NCBI GenBank assembly: GCA_031418715.1
Contig: JANOJL010000045.1
Coordinates: 186,001-250,000, forward strand
DNA length: 64,000 bases
Reading direction: 5' to 3'
Source: JANMDU01 sp031418715
GTDB taxonomy: Bacteria; Pseudomonadota; Gammaproteobacteria; Burkholderiales; Burkholderiaceae_C
Shown: positions 42,021-49,445 of the stretch, piece by piece
Layout of the letters: each line of letters opens with the position of its first letter
Numbering within the stretch: the stretch's first letter is position 1
The notes under the pieces: generated by a model
What the model was told of the DNA's origin: nothing
The model's input: only the letters and a program-made list of their open reading frames with translations
Database searches by the model: none
Translations under genes and position numbers: made by a program

Positions 42021-43208
42021 ATGAAGCGGATTAAAAGGATACTTGGCGCTAGTTTGGCGGCGTTTCTTCTGGCCAGTTGCGGTGGTGGTGGCGGCACAAG
42101 CAGCTCCAGTACGGTAGGCATTACCTCACTGGTGTCGTTTGGCGACAGCCTCAGTGATGTGGGTACGCACGCTGTGGGAAGCATTGCAGCAGTCGGTGGC
42201 GGCCGTTACACCATCAACACCGGCAACCCTGCCGCACCCGCCAAGATTTGGCTGGACTTGATTGCCGCTCAATACGGGTTGCCTGCCCCTTGCCCAGCTG
42301 TAACGGGCTTAAATGCCACAAGTACATTCGCGATGATCCCTGGTGGGGGTGCATCGCCCGTCACCGTCAAGGCGGGTTGCACCAATCATGCACAAGGTGG
42401 CTCGCGTGTGACAAACGCCATCGGCCCTTACAACGCTAATTTGCCTATTGGCGCAGGCGGTGAAGTCGGTCAATTAACTTATCCCATCACACAACAGATT
42501 TCAGAATATTTGACACGCAATGGCGGAAGCTTCAGCAGCAAAGCCTTGGTAACCGTCATGGCGGGTGGCAATGACATCTTCATGAATGGAAATGCTGTTT
42601 CAGCTGCAGCTGGTGGCGGCATAGGCGCTGTGGGCGCTGGTATTTTTGCAGGCTGGACAAACGGTGCTGACGCTCTGGCAGCCACACTTGGCGCAGGCGG
42701 TACCACAGCCACCAATGCCGCGATCACCCAAGCGATGACTGCGATGTCGCAAGCAGGGACTGCGCTGGCAAATCAAGTCAAAACAGAAATCGTAGGTAAA
42801 GGCGCTAAGTATGTCTTGGTGATGAACTTGCCAGATGTATCCGCTTCAGTGTATGGGCTTGAAAACCCAGCAGCAGCGCCCTTGGTGAACCAAATGGTTC
42901 AGGCTTTCAATACTTCGCTCACAGCGGGATTGGCTGGAACCAGCGGCGTGATTATTGGCGATGCATACACCGTCAGCCGAGATCAATTCAACAATCCTGC
43001 CGCTTACGGCTTAACCAGCACAACCGCTCGGTCTTGCTCTACAACATCGCCTCTGCTTGGCGCATCATTGGGCTGTAATCCGACAAACCTCAACCCTGGC
43101 GATAAATCTCGCTTTCAGTTTGCCGACGACATTCACCCCACGCCCTATGGCCACCAATTGCTCGCGCAATTCGCCTCCAAAGTGCTCGCCACAGCAGGCT
43201 GGCTCTAA
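42021..43208 (+). CDS. GDSL/SGNH-family lipase or esterase, lipoprotein
   Basis: A 395-residue protein. The start at ATG 42021 has AGGAG six bases upstream and gives a lipoprotein signal (LGASLAAFLLASCGGGGG). The SGNH catalytic signs are Ser43 in SFGDSLSDVG, the Gly and Asn blocks (GGNDIF) and Asp370-x-His372 in DDIHPTPYGH. It lacks an autotransporter barrel, so it stays on the outer membrane or in the periplasm. An ester or polyester (storage polymer or lipid) substrate is possible. OmpW follows 20 bp downstream and may share its mRNA. Confidence 0.9.
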   Translation: MKRIKRILGASLAAFLLASCGGGGGTSSSSTVGITSLVSFGDSLSDVGTHAVGSIAAVGGGRYTINTGNPAAPAKIWLDLIAAQYGLPAPCPAVTGLNATSTFAMIPGGGASPVTVKAGCTNHAQGGSRVTNAIGPYNANLPIGAGGEVGQLTYPITQQISEYLTRNGGSFSSKALVTVMAGGNDIFMNGNAVSAAAGGGIGAVGAGIFAGWTNGADALAATLGAGGTTATNAAITQAMTAMSQAGTALANQVKTEIVGKGAKYVLVMNLPDVSASVYGLENPAAAPLVNQMVQAFNTSLTAGLAGTSGVIIGDAYTVSRDQFNNPAAYGLTSTTARSCSTTSPLLGASLGCNPTNLNPGDKSRFQFADDIHPTPYGHQLLAQFASKVLATAGWL

Positions 43209-43228
43209 GCACCCATCAGGAGACTCAC

Positions 43229-43891
43229 ATGAATTTCAAACCCATCTTCCTCGCCGTGCTCGCCTTGAGCGCCGCAACAACCTTCGCACAAAAAGCCGGC
43301 AGCTGGTCTGCCTCCGTCGGCGTGACGCAAATCTCGCCGGATGTCAACAGTGGCAATCTCTCCGCGCCCAGCTTGCCCGGCACGCAGGTTGATGTGCAAA
43401 GCAACACGCAGCTGACTGGCGCTGTCAACCTCGCCCTGACCGACAACATCGTGATGCATGTGCCGCTGGGCTTGGGCTTCAAACACAAGGTGGTCGGCGC
43501 GGGTGCGATTGCTGGCGTGGGCGCGATCGGCACCACCAAAGCCTTGCCGATCACCTTGATCGGCCAATACCGCTTCATGGAGGCCAACGCTGTGATGCGG
43601 CCTTACGTGGGCGCAGGCCTGAGCTATGTGAAGTTTTACGACACCACAGGCACGGCGGTTTTGACGGCGATCACCAACCCCGGCGGCCCGGCGACTACAT
43701 TGTCGTTTAAGTCGAAATTGGCACCCACCATTCAATTGGGTGCTGTCTACAACATCAACGACAAATGGTATCTGGATGCCAGTTACACCAAGACCTTCCT
43801 GAAGACACGTGGCACGCTTTCCACCGGCCAGACGCTGGATGCCACGCTGAATCCAGATGGTTACACCTTCCAAGTAGGCTACAAGTTCTAA
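43229..43891 (+). CDS. ompW: OmpW-family outer-membrane barrel protein
   Basis: A 220-residue protein with a signal peptide (cut at TTFAQ), alternating hydrophobic residues of an 8-stranded barrel, PITLIGQYRF, RPYVGAGLSYVKFY and the terminal aromatic residue (QVGYKF) needed for Bam recognition. OmpW barrels carry small hydrophobic molecules through the outer membrane. It follows the GDSL lipoprotein after 20 bp, so uptake of a hydrophobic product of that enzyme is a reasonable guess. A terminator follows. Confidence 0.92.
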   Translation: MNFKPIFLAVLALSAATTFAQKAGSWSASVGVTQISPDVNSGNLSAPSLPGTQVDVQSNTQLTGAVNLALTDNIVMHVPLGLGFKHKVVGAGAIAGVGAIGTTKALPITLIGQYRFMEANAVMRPYVGAGLSYVKFYDTTGTAVLTAITNPGGPATTLSFKSKLAPTIQLGAVYNINDKWYLDASYTKTFLKTRGTLSTGQTLDATLNPDGYTFQVGYKF

Positions 43892-43910
43892 GCCTAGCCC
43901 CTTGTAGATC

Positions 43911-43943
43911 AGCCGCCCACCTTGCTGGTGGGCGGCTTTTTTT
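43911..43943 (+). terminator. Rho-independent terminator after ompW
   Basis: An 11-bp stem AGCCGCCCACC with GGTGGGCGGCT around a 5-base loop, followed by TTTTTTT. Confidence 0.95.
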
Positions 43944-44006
43944 ATGCCAAATCGAGGTTTCCCCGTTATGGAATGTGCGCAGCATGCTATCGAATACATA
44001 GCGTTA
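43943..44006 (+). repeat. Interspersed palindromic element, copy 12
   Basis: ATGCCAAATCGAGG, then CCCGTTATGGAATGTGCGC, then AGCATGCTATCGAATACATA. It begins right after the ompW terminator. Confidence 0.85.
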
Positions 44007-44135
44007 AATGGCACGATGGATGTCCGGTTCATTCGCATGGCTACGAAATGACGCGCTGGCTCTCCAGTAAAATTGGGGGAGTTACAAGCCAGTTACCAAA
44101 CCACCTGCTTGCCCGTTTTTTCTCGGAGATTTTTC

Positions 44136-45200
44136 ATGGCCCTCGTTTCGATGCGTGAGTTGCTGGATCATGCAGCCCTCAACAACTACGGCATTCCCGC
44201 TTTCAATGTGAACAACCTAGAGCAGGTGCAGGCCGTGATGGCTGCCGCGCATGAGGTGGGCGCACCCGTGATCTTGCAAGCCAGCGCCGGCGCGCGCAAG
44301 TATGCGGGCGAGCCGTTTATCAAGCATTTGATTCAGGCGGCCGTGGAGTCGTATCCTCATATTCCTCTGGTGATGCACCAAGATCACGGCCAATCGCCTG
44401 ATGTGTGCCAAGGCGCTATCAATCTGGGCTTCAGCTCGGTGATGATGGACGGCAGTTTGGAAGCCGATGGCAAAACCATTGCCAGCTACGACTACAACAT
44501 TGAAGTCACCCGTAAAGTGGTCGACATGGCGCATTTGCTGGGCGTGACAGTGGAAGGCGAGCTCGGCTGCCTCGGCTCCCTAGAAACCATGCAAGGCGAC
44601 AAAGAAGACGGCCACGGCACCGATGCCATCATGACGCGCGAGCAGCTCCTCACCGACCCTGAGCAAGCTGCTGATTTCGTCAAACGCACCCAGCTTGACG
44701 CGCTGGCCATTGCCATTGGCACCAGCCACGGCGCGTATAAATTTACACGCAAGCCCACCGGCGACATCCTCGCGATTGATCGCATCAAAGAAATCAACCG
44801 CCGCCTGCCCAACACCCATTTGGTGATGCATGGCTCATCTTCTGTGCCCCAAGATTTGCTCGCGCAGATCAACCAATACGGCGGCAAGATGAAAGAAACT
44901 TACGGCGTGCCGGTGGAAGAAATCCAAAAAGCCATTCAATTTGGTGTGCGCAAGATCAACATTGACACGGACATTCGTTTGGCTATGACCGGCGCGGTGC
45001 GCCAATTCCTCTTTGAGAACCCCGACAAATTCGATGCGCGCGAATGGCTCAAGCCCGCGCGCGCTGCTGCGCAAGCCATTTGCAAACAGCGCTACATTGA
45101 ATTTGGCTGCTCAGGGCAAGCTGGCAAGATCAAAGGCGATACGCTTCAAATCGTTGCGGCGAAATATGCCAAAGGTGAGCTCGCGCAAGTCGTGCACTGA
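44136..45200 (+). CDS. fba: Class II fructose-1,6-bisphosphate aldolase
   Basis: A 354-residue Zn2+-dependent aldolase that reversibly cleaves fructose-1,6-bisphosphate. VMHQDHGQSPDVC carries the zinc and active-site residues; LGCLGSLE and HGSSSVP are typical. The N-terminus MALVSMRELLDHAA and length are those of the Calvin-cycle-type subgroup common in Burkholderiales. The start at ATG 44136 has GGAGA upstream; a 21-residue longer frame is not supported. A terminator follows. Confidence 0.97.
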   Translation: MALVSMRELLDHAALNNYGIPAFNVNNLEQVQAVMAAAHEVGAPVILQASAGARKYAGEPFIKHLIQAAVESYPHIPLVMHQDHGQSPDVCQGAINLGFSSVMMDGSLEADGKTIASYDYNIEVTRKVVDMAHLLGVTVEGELGCLGSLETMQGDKEDGHGTDAIMTREQLLTDPEQAADFVKRTQLDALAIAIGTSHGAYKFTRKPTGDILAIDRIKEINRRLPNTHLVMHGSSSVPQDLLAQINQYGGKMKETYGVPVEEIQKAIQFGVRKINIDTDIRLAMTGAVRQFLFENPDKFDAREWLKPARAAAQAICKQRYIEFGCSGQAGKIKGDTLQIVAAKYAKGELAQVVH

Positions 45201-45242
45201 TGGGGTGTATACCGCTGCTGCCCAGCACAGCGCGATAATCTA

Positions 45243-45273
45243 AAGCCCGCTAGCGATTTCGCCAGCGGGCTTT
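45243..45273 (+). terminator. Terminator after fba
   Basis: A 13-bp stem AAGCCCGCTAGCG with CGCCAGCGGGCTT, one G-U pair, then TT and AT-rich sequence. It ends shortly before purC. Confidence 0.85.
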
Positions 45274-45295
45274 TCATTTTGCCAAGCCATTCGCT

Positions 45296-46204
45296 ATGAA
45301 TCTCGCTGTCCACACCTCCTCCATCACCAGCCTCCCGTTGCTCGCTCGCGGCAAGGTGCGCGACAACTATGCCGTCGGCACAGATCGTATCCTCATGGTT
45401 GCCTCTGATCGCTTGTCGGCGTTTGACGTGATTTTGGGTGACCCCATTCCCGGCAAGGGCGTTTTGCTCACGCAAATGGCACTGTTTTGGTTTGACAAGC
45501 TCAAAGATATTTGCACGAATCATCTGACAGGAGACGATCCACTCAGCGCGGTCACTGAATCAGAAAAACCGCAGGTGCAGGGCAGATCTATGCTGGTCAA
45601 GCGCTTGCAGCCCGTGATGATTGAAGCGGTGGTGCGCGGTTATTTGGCGGGCAGTGGCTGGGTTGAATATCAACAGACACACAGCGTTTGCGGTGTGTTG
45701 CTACCTGCTGGCTTAAGAAACGGCGGCAAGCTCCCGCGCCCGATCTTTACACCGGCAGCCAAAGCCGCTGTGGGCGAGCATGATGAAAACATTTCTTTCG
45801 ACGAAGCCGCTGCGCGCATCGGCAAGCCACTCACTGAACAAATCCGTCAAATCAGCATCGCACTCTACAAAGCCGCTGCAGATTTCGCGCTCACCAAAGG
45901 CATCATCATTGCCGACACCAAGTTTGAATTTGGCTTAGATACAGATGGGCAGCTCGTGCTGATGGACGAAGTGCTCACGCCCGACAGCTCGCGCTTTTGG
46001 CCAGCCGAGACCTACCAAGCCGCCTTCGAGGCAGGCAACAACCCACCGAGTTATGACAAACAATTCGTGCGCGATTGGTTAGAAGCCGCGCAAGTGGACG
46101 GCAAGCCATGGAACAAGCAAGCGCCTGCACCAAAATTGCCGCAAGACGTCATGGAAAAAACGGCGGCGAAGTATCGCGAGGCTTTGCAGCGGCTCACGGC
46201 TTGA
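45296..46204 (+). CDS. purC: Phosphoribosylaminoimidazole-succinocarboxamide synthase
   Basis: A 302-residue SAICAR synthetase joining aspartate to CAIR in purine synthesis. It is of the longer class with VLLTQMALFWFDKLKD and IIIADTKFEFGLD (ATP and metal site) and VLTPDSSRFW. Start ATG 45296. It follows fba after a terminator, so it probably has its own promoter. Its 3' end overlaps the convergent DUF502 gene by 11 bases. Confidence 0.97.
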   Translation: MNLAVHTSSITSLPLLARGKVRDNYAVGTDRILMVASDRLSAFDVILGDPIPGKGVLLTQMALFWFDKLKDICTNHLTGDDPLSAVTESEKPQVQGRSMLVKRLQPVMIEAVVRGYLAGSGWVEYQQTHSVCGVLLPAGLRNGGKLPRPIFTPAAKAAVGEHDENISFDEAAARIGKPLTEQIRQISIALYKAAADFALTKGIIIADTKFEFGLDTDGQLVLMDEVLTPDSSRFWPAETYQAAFEAGNNPPSYDKQFVRDWLEAAQVDGKPWNKQAPAPKLPQDVMEKTAAKYREALQRLTA

Positions 46205-46931
46205 TCGTCGGTACTACGGGGGCGAATGGGGCTACCGAGGCGACTAGCACAGGCGATTTCTTCAAATACTGATCTGAAGTCACGCCCATCGAGACGTAAA
46301 TACTCGTCACGGCTTCCATGCCGATGCCAGCGGACTCGACCCAATCGGGCGGCACATACAGCAAGCCGCCTCCCACGGGCACGGGCGCAGTGGGCACGAG
46401 CACACCAAGATACGGTTGCCCGCTGATCAGAACAGGCTGCGGCGTGGAGAGAAAGCCCAGCACGGCTGTGCCTGCTTGTGAACCTGGTGCATCACCTGAA
46501 TCAGCCGATTTTTTGCCACCGAAATGCAGCCATACCGGTGCCATCGATTTCACACCGTCGCCCTCTTTGCTTGCAAAAAGCGCCACGAGTTTTTGCGCCA
46601 CGTCATACACCGTGCGCACAATGGGAATGCGTTGCACCACCGTGTCAAACAGGCGTGCAGCGCCGCGTTGCAAACCAGCCTCCACCAGCAGGCCAAACAC
46701 ATAGACCAACACCACGACCAAGAGCAAGCCGAGCAAATAGCCCACCAGCTCAGATTCCGTCACCCCCAATCCCACATACGTGAGCAGCTGCCCCAGCGAG
46801 CTACCCGGCCCGAGATAGCTGGAGAGAAAGCGCAGCACCCAGCCCAGCAGCAACAAAGTGGCCACCAAAGGCAAGAGAGCGAGCATGCCCGTGATCAAGG
46901 TGCGCACAGGGTGTTTCAGTTTGATTTGCAT
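46194..46931 (-). CDS. DUF502-family inner-membrane protein
   Basis: A 245-residue protein with two N-terminal membrane segments (about residues 9-31 and 58-82) and a conserved cytosolic/periplasmic domain (RIPIVRTVYDVAQKLVALFA, GVLVPTAPVPVGGGLLYVPP). DUF502 is a broad bacterial family with no firm function. The gene converges on and overlaps purC by 11 bases. It is monocistronic; a repeat lies just upstream. Confidence 0.85.
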   Translation of the reverse strand: MQIKLKHPVRTLITGMLALLPLVATLLLLGWVLRFLSSYLGPGSSLGQLLTYVGLGVTESELVGYLLGLLLVVVLVYVFGLLVEAGLQRGAARLFDTVVQRIPIVRTVYDVAQKLVALFASKEGDGVKSMAPVWLHFGGKKSADSGDAPGSQAGTAVLGFLSTPQPVLISGQPYLGVLVPTAPVPVGGGLLYVPPDWVESAGIGMEAVTSIYVSMGVTSDQYLKKSPVLVASVAPFAPVVPTIKP

Positions 46932-46971
46932 GGTGTGAGCATACTAGATGCGAACGTGCAGCAAGCACGCC

Positions 46972-47038
46972 ATTTTTAAGTGATTTAGGCTATTTGCCGT
47001 TATATTTCGTGTGCAATATGCTATTAAATTGATAGTGA
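46972..47038 (+). repeat. Interspersed palindromic element, copy 13
   Basis: TTTTTAAGTGATTTAGGC, then TTTGCCGTTATATTTCGTG, then ATATGCTATTAAATTGATAG. It lies between the DUF502 start and the marR end. Confidence 0.85.
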
Positions 47039-47139
47039 CATTGACTCCACTTAATGTGAGTCATCGTGACAGAAATTGGCCGAATGCAGCTTGTAGCAAG
47101 CGCATCTCCAAGTGAAACCGCATCTTACGCAAACAGCGC

Positions 47140-47637
47140 TCAATACCCTCGTGCATACGCCTCCAACCCGATCGACATCACCTGCGCCACTTGCTCGCCC
47201 ACATCGCGCTCCAACTCGACTTGAGCCTGCGCCACTGCCACTTGAAACGCTGACAGCCATTGCAGTCCAGTGCTTGTGAAGCGCACCACCTTCGCCCGTG
47301 CATCGCGTGAATCGGCTTCGCGCTGCACCAAGCCCCACGCTTCGCATTCATTCACCAGCGTGGCCATGGCTTGCTTGCTCATGCCAGCGGCATGCGCCAG
47401 ATCGGTCAGGCGCATGCCTTGCAGATCGAGATGGCGCGTGATGTGAACGATGGCCGTGCTCACTTTGCCTCGCGCTGCAAGATTGGAGAGCGCTAGCGGC
47501 GCTTGCTCGCTGTGCGCCATGAGGGTCTGCACGCGCGCGTCAAAGCGGCGCAGGGATTCGCTCAGCAAACGCCCCAAATGGCTGGTGCGCCAGCCGCTGT
47601 CGGGCATTGAAATCGGTGATGGAGCCATAGAATTCAT
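47140..47637 (-). CDS. MarR-family transcriptional regulator
   Basis: A 165-residue winged-helix repressor (MRLTDLAHAAGMSKQAMATL recognition region; wing with DSRDARAKVVRFTSTG). The first about 35 residues are longer than usual. MarR proteins bind phenolic or other small ligands. It is divergent from recA; an inverted repeat 10 bases upstream of its start is a likely autoregulatory site. Its effector and other targets are unknown. Confidence 0.9.
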   Translation of the reverse strand: MNSMAPSPISMPDSGWRTSHLGRLLSESLRRFDARVQTLMAHSEQAPLALSNLAARGKVSTAIVHITRHLDLQGMRLTDLAHAAGMSKQAMATLVNECEAWGLVQREADSRDARAKVVRFTSTGLQWLSAFQVAVAQAQVELERDVGEQVAQVMSIGLEAYARGY

Positions 47638-47646
47638 GGCTTGATT

Positions 47647-47667
47647 TTAGTCATATAAACTGACTAA
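47647..47667. promoter_or_regulatory. MarR operator candidate in the marR-recA intergenic region
   Basis: A 7-7-7 inverted repeat: TTAGTCA, spacer TATAAAC, TGACTAA. The arms are a perfect match and the spacing (about two turns between half-sites) suits a MarR dimer. The proximity to the marR start fits autorepression. Confidence 0.6.
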
Positions 47668-47685
47668 TATTTCTATTTACTTTTA

Positions 47686-47707
47686 AGTACTGTGCATTTA
47701 CAGTACT
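47686..47707. promoter_or_regulatory. LexA-like palindrome upstream of recA
   Basis: AGTACTGT, 6-base spacer, ACAGTACT: perfect 8-base arms containing CTGT and ACAG. The E. coli-type SOS box has CTG-N10-CAG; here the spacing is CTG-N8-CAG, two bases shorter. It lies 86 bp before the recA start. Confidence 0.5.
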
Positions 47708-47792
47708 GATTAATCCAACAGCTTCTTGCTTCATTTTTGCCAAGAAATTGATTTGGAGTATTTACTCACTTAACCGTATCACAAGGAAATTC

Positions 47793-48842
47793 ATGATGGA
47801 TGCACAAGTTAAAGGCTCAAAAATCGAAGCCGCTAACAGCGAAAAATCAAAAGCTCTGCAAGCCGCTTTGGCGCAGATTGAGAAGCAGTTTGGCAAAGGC
47901 TCGATCATGAAATTGGGCGAGGGCGAGGTGATTGAAGACATTCAGGTCGTCTCCACCGGCTCCCTTGGCTTGGATGTGGCTTTGGGTGTGGGCGGTTTGC
48001 CACGTGGCCGGGTGATTGAGATTTATGGGCCTGAGAGCTCAGGCAAAACCACGCTCACGCTGCAAGTCGTGGCCGAAATGCAAAAGCTGAGTGGCACCTG
48101 CGCCTTCATCGACGCTGAGCATGCGCTGGATATTCAATACGCGCAAAACCTCGGCGTGAACCTGCAAGAACTGTTGATCTCTCAGCCTGACACCGGCGAG
48201 CAGGCGCTGGAAATTGTGGACAGCCTGGTGCGCTCGGGGGCAGTCGATTTGATCGTGATTGACTCGGTGGCCGCTTTGACCCCGAAGGCTGAGCTGGAAG
48301 GCGAAATGGGCGATTCCTTGCCCGGCCTGCAAGCCCGCCTGATGAGCCAAGCCCTGCGCAAGCTCACCGCCACCATCAAGAAATCCAATTGCATGGTGAT
48401 CTTCATCAACCAAATCCGCATGAAGATCGGTGTGATGTTTGGCAGCCCAGAGACGACCACAGGCGGCAATGCATTGAAGTTTTACGCCTCGGTGCGCCTG
48501 GATATTCGCCGCACTGGCACGATCAAAAAGGGCGATGTGGCGATTGGCAACGAGACCAAGGTCAAAGTGGTGAAAAACAAAGTCGCGCCGCCGTTCAAAG
48601 AAGCGCACTTCGACATCATGTTTGGCGAAGGTATCTCCCGCCTAGGCGAGATCATCGACATGGGCGTGGAGGCCCGTATCGTAGACAAGAGCGGTGCTTG
48701 GTATGCCTACAACGGTGAAAAGATCGGCCAAGGGCGCGACAACACGCGCGAATTTTTGAAAGAAAATCCTGCATTGGCCTTTGAGATTGAAAACAAAATT
48801 CGTGCATCTTTGAATATCACTTTGCTACCGGCTGAGGCTTGA
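47793..48842 (+). CDS. recA: RecA recombinase
   Basis: A 349-residue recombinase with Walker A GPESSGKTTLTL, the DNA-binding loops (SQALRKLTATIKKSNC and FINQIRMKIGVMFG with TTTGGNALKFYAS) and a short C-terminal tail. The start ATG 47793 follows AAGGA at five bases; a second ATG is the next codon. RecA forms filaments on single-stranded DNA, promotes strand exchange and triggers LexA self-cleavage. recX follows 65 bp downstream with a hairpin between. Confidence 0.99.
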   Translation: MMDAQVKGSKIEAANSEKSKALQAALAQIEKQFGKGSIMKLGEGEVIEDIQVVSTGSLGLDVALGVGGLPRGRVIEIYGPESSGKTTLTLQVVAEMQKLSGTCAFIDAEHALDIQYAQNLGVNLQELLISQPDTGEQALEIVDSLVRSGAVDLIVIDSVAALTPKAELEGEMGDSLPGLQARLMSQALRKLTATIKKSNCMVIFINQIRMKIGVMFGSPETTTGGNALKFYASVRLDIRRTGTIKKGDVAIGNETKVKVVKNKVAPPFKEAHFDIMFGEGISRLGEIIDMGVEARIVDKSGAWYAYNGEKIGQGRDNTREFLKENPALAFEIENKIRASLNITLLPAEA

Positions 48843-48852
48843 AGATTTGAAG

Positions 48853-48881
48853 CCTTGAATACCTGCGTCCGGTATTCAAGG
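48853..48881 (+). terminator. Hairpin between recA and recX
   Basis: An 11-bp perfect stem CCTTGAATACC with GGTATTCAAGG and a 7-base loop. It has no T-run. In E. coli a leaky terminator between the two genes keeps RecX scarce; this site could do the same. Confidence 0.65.
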
Positions 48882-48907
48882 TATTCCAATAGCTGATTCG
48901 CCTAAAC

Positions 48908-49366
48908 ATGTTCGCCCAAAAAACCCTTTCCCTCAAAGGCCGAGCCCTCAGAGCGCTTGCTGGGCGGGATTATTCGCGGGTGGAGTTGGAGCGCAAGCTC
49001 AAGAGTTTTGAAGAGGAGTCCGGTCAGTTGGCTAAAGCGTTGGACGATTTGCAGGCCAAGGGCTTTTTGGATGAGCAACGTGCTGCTGATTCGCTCGCGC
49101 ATCGGCGTGGACAAAAGCTCGGCACGGCACGGGTGGTACAAGAAATGCGAGCGCGTGGCATGGAATCTGAGGCCATTGACAACGCGACCGCACAACTCAA
49201 AGTCACAGAGCTAGAGCGGGCGCGGGAAGTGTGGCGTAAGAAATTTGGTCAGCCTGCGCAAGATGCGGCCGAGCGCGGCAAGCAGATGCGGTTTTTGATC
49301 TCGCGGGGCTTTTCAAGCGAGGTCATTCGGCGCGTGATCGCGGGTGTGCAAGACGAAGAGTTTTAG
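48908..49366 (+). CDS. recX: RecX regulatory protein
   Basis: A 152-residue helical protein with the RecX blocks RALRALAGRDYSRVELERKL, FLDEQRAADSLAHRRGQKLG and RFLISRGFSSEVIRRVI. It caps and destabilises RecA filaments. Start ATG 48908, 65 bp after recA on the same strand, with an intervening hairpin. Normal length. Confidence 0.95.
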   Translation: MFAQKTLSLKGRALRALAGRDYSRVELERKLKSFEEESGQLAKALDDLQAKGFLDEQRAADSLAHRRGQKLGTARVVQEMRARGMESEAIDNATAQLKVTELERAREVWRKKFGQPAQDAAERGKQMRFLISRGFSSEVIRRVIAGVQDEEF

Positions 49367-49424
49367 GTCTCTTCCCGTTATGAAATGTGCGCAGAATGCT
49401 ATAATTTTCATAGTAAATAGTTAG
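49361..49424 (+). repeat. Interspersed palindromic element, copy 14
   Basis: TTTTAGGTCTCTTCCCGTTA, then TGAAATGTGCGCAGAATGCT, then ATAATTTTCATAGTAAATAG. It overlaps the recX stop by a few bases and lies in front of recQ. Confidence 0.85.
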
Positions 49425-49445
49425 TATCCACAAAGCACTTTCATC

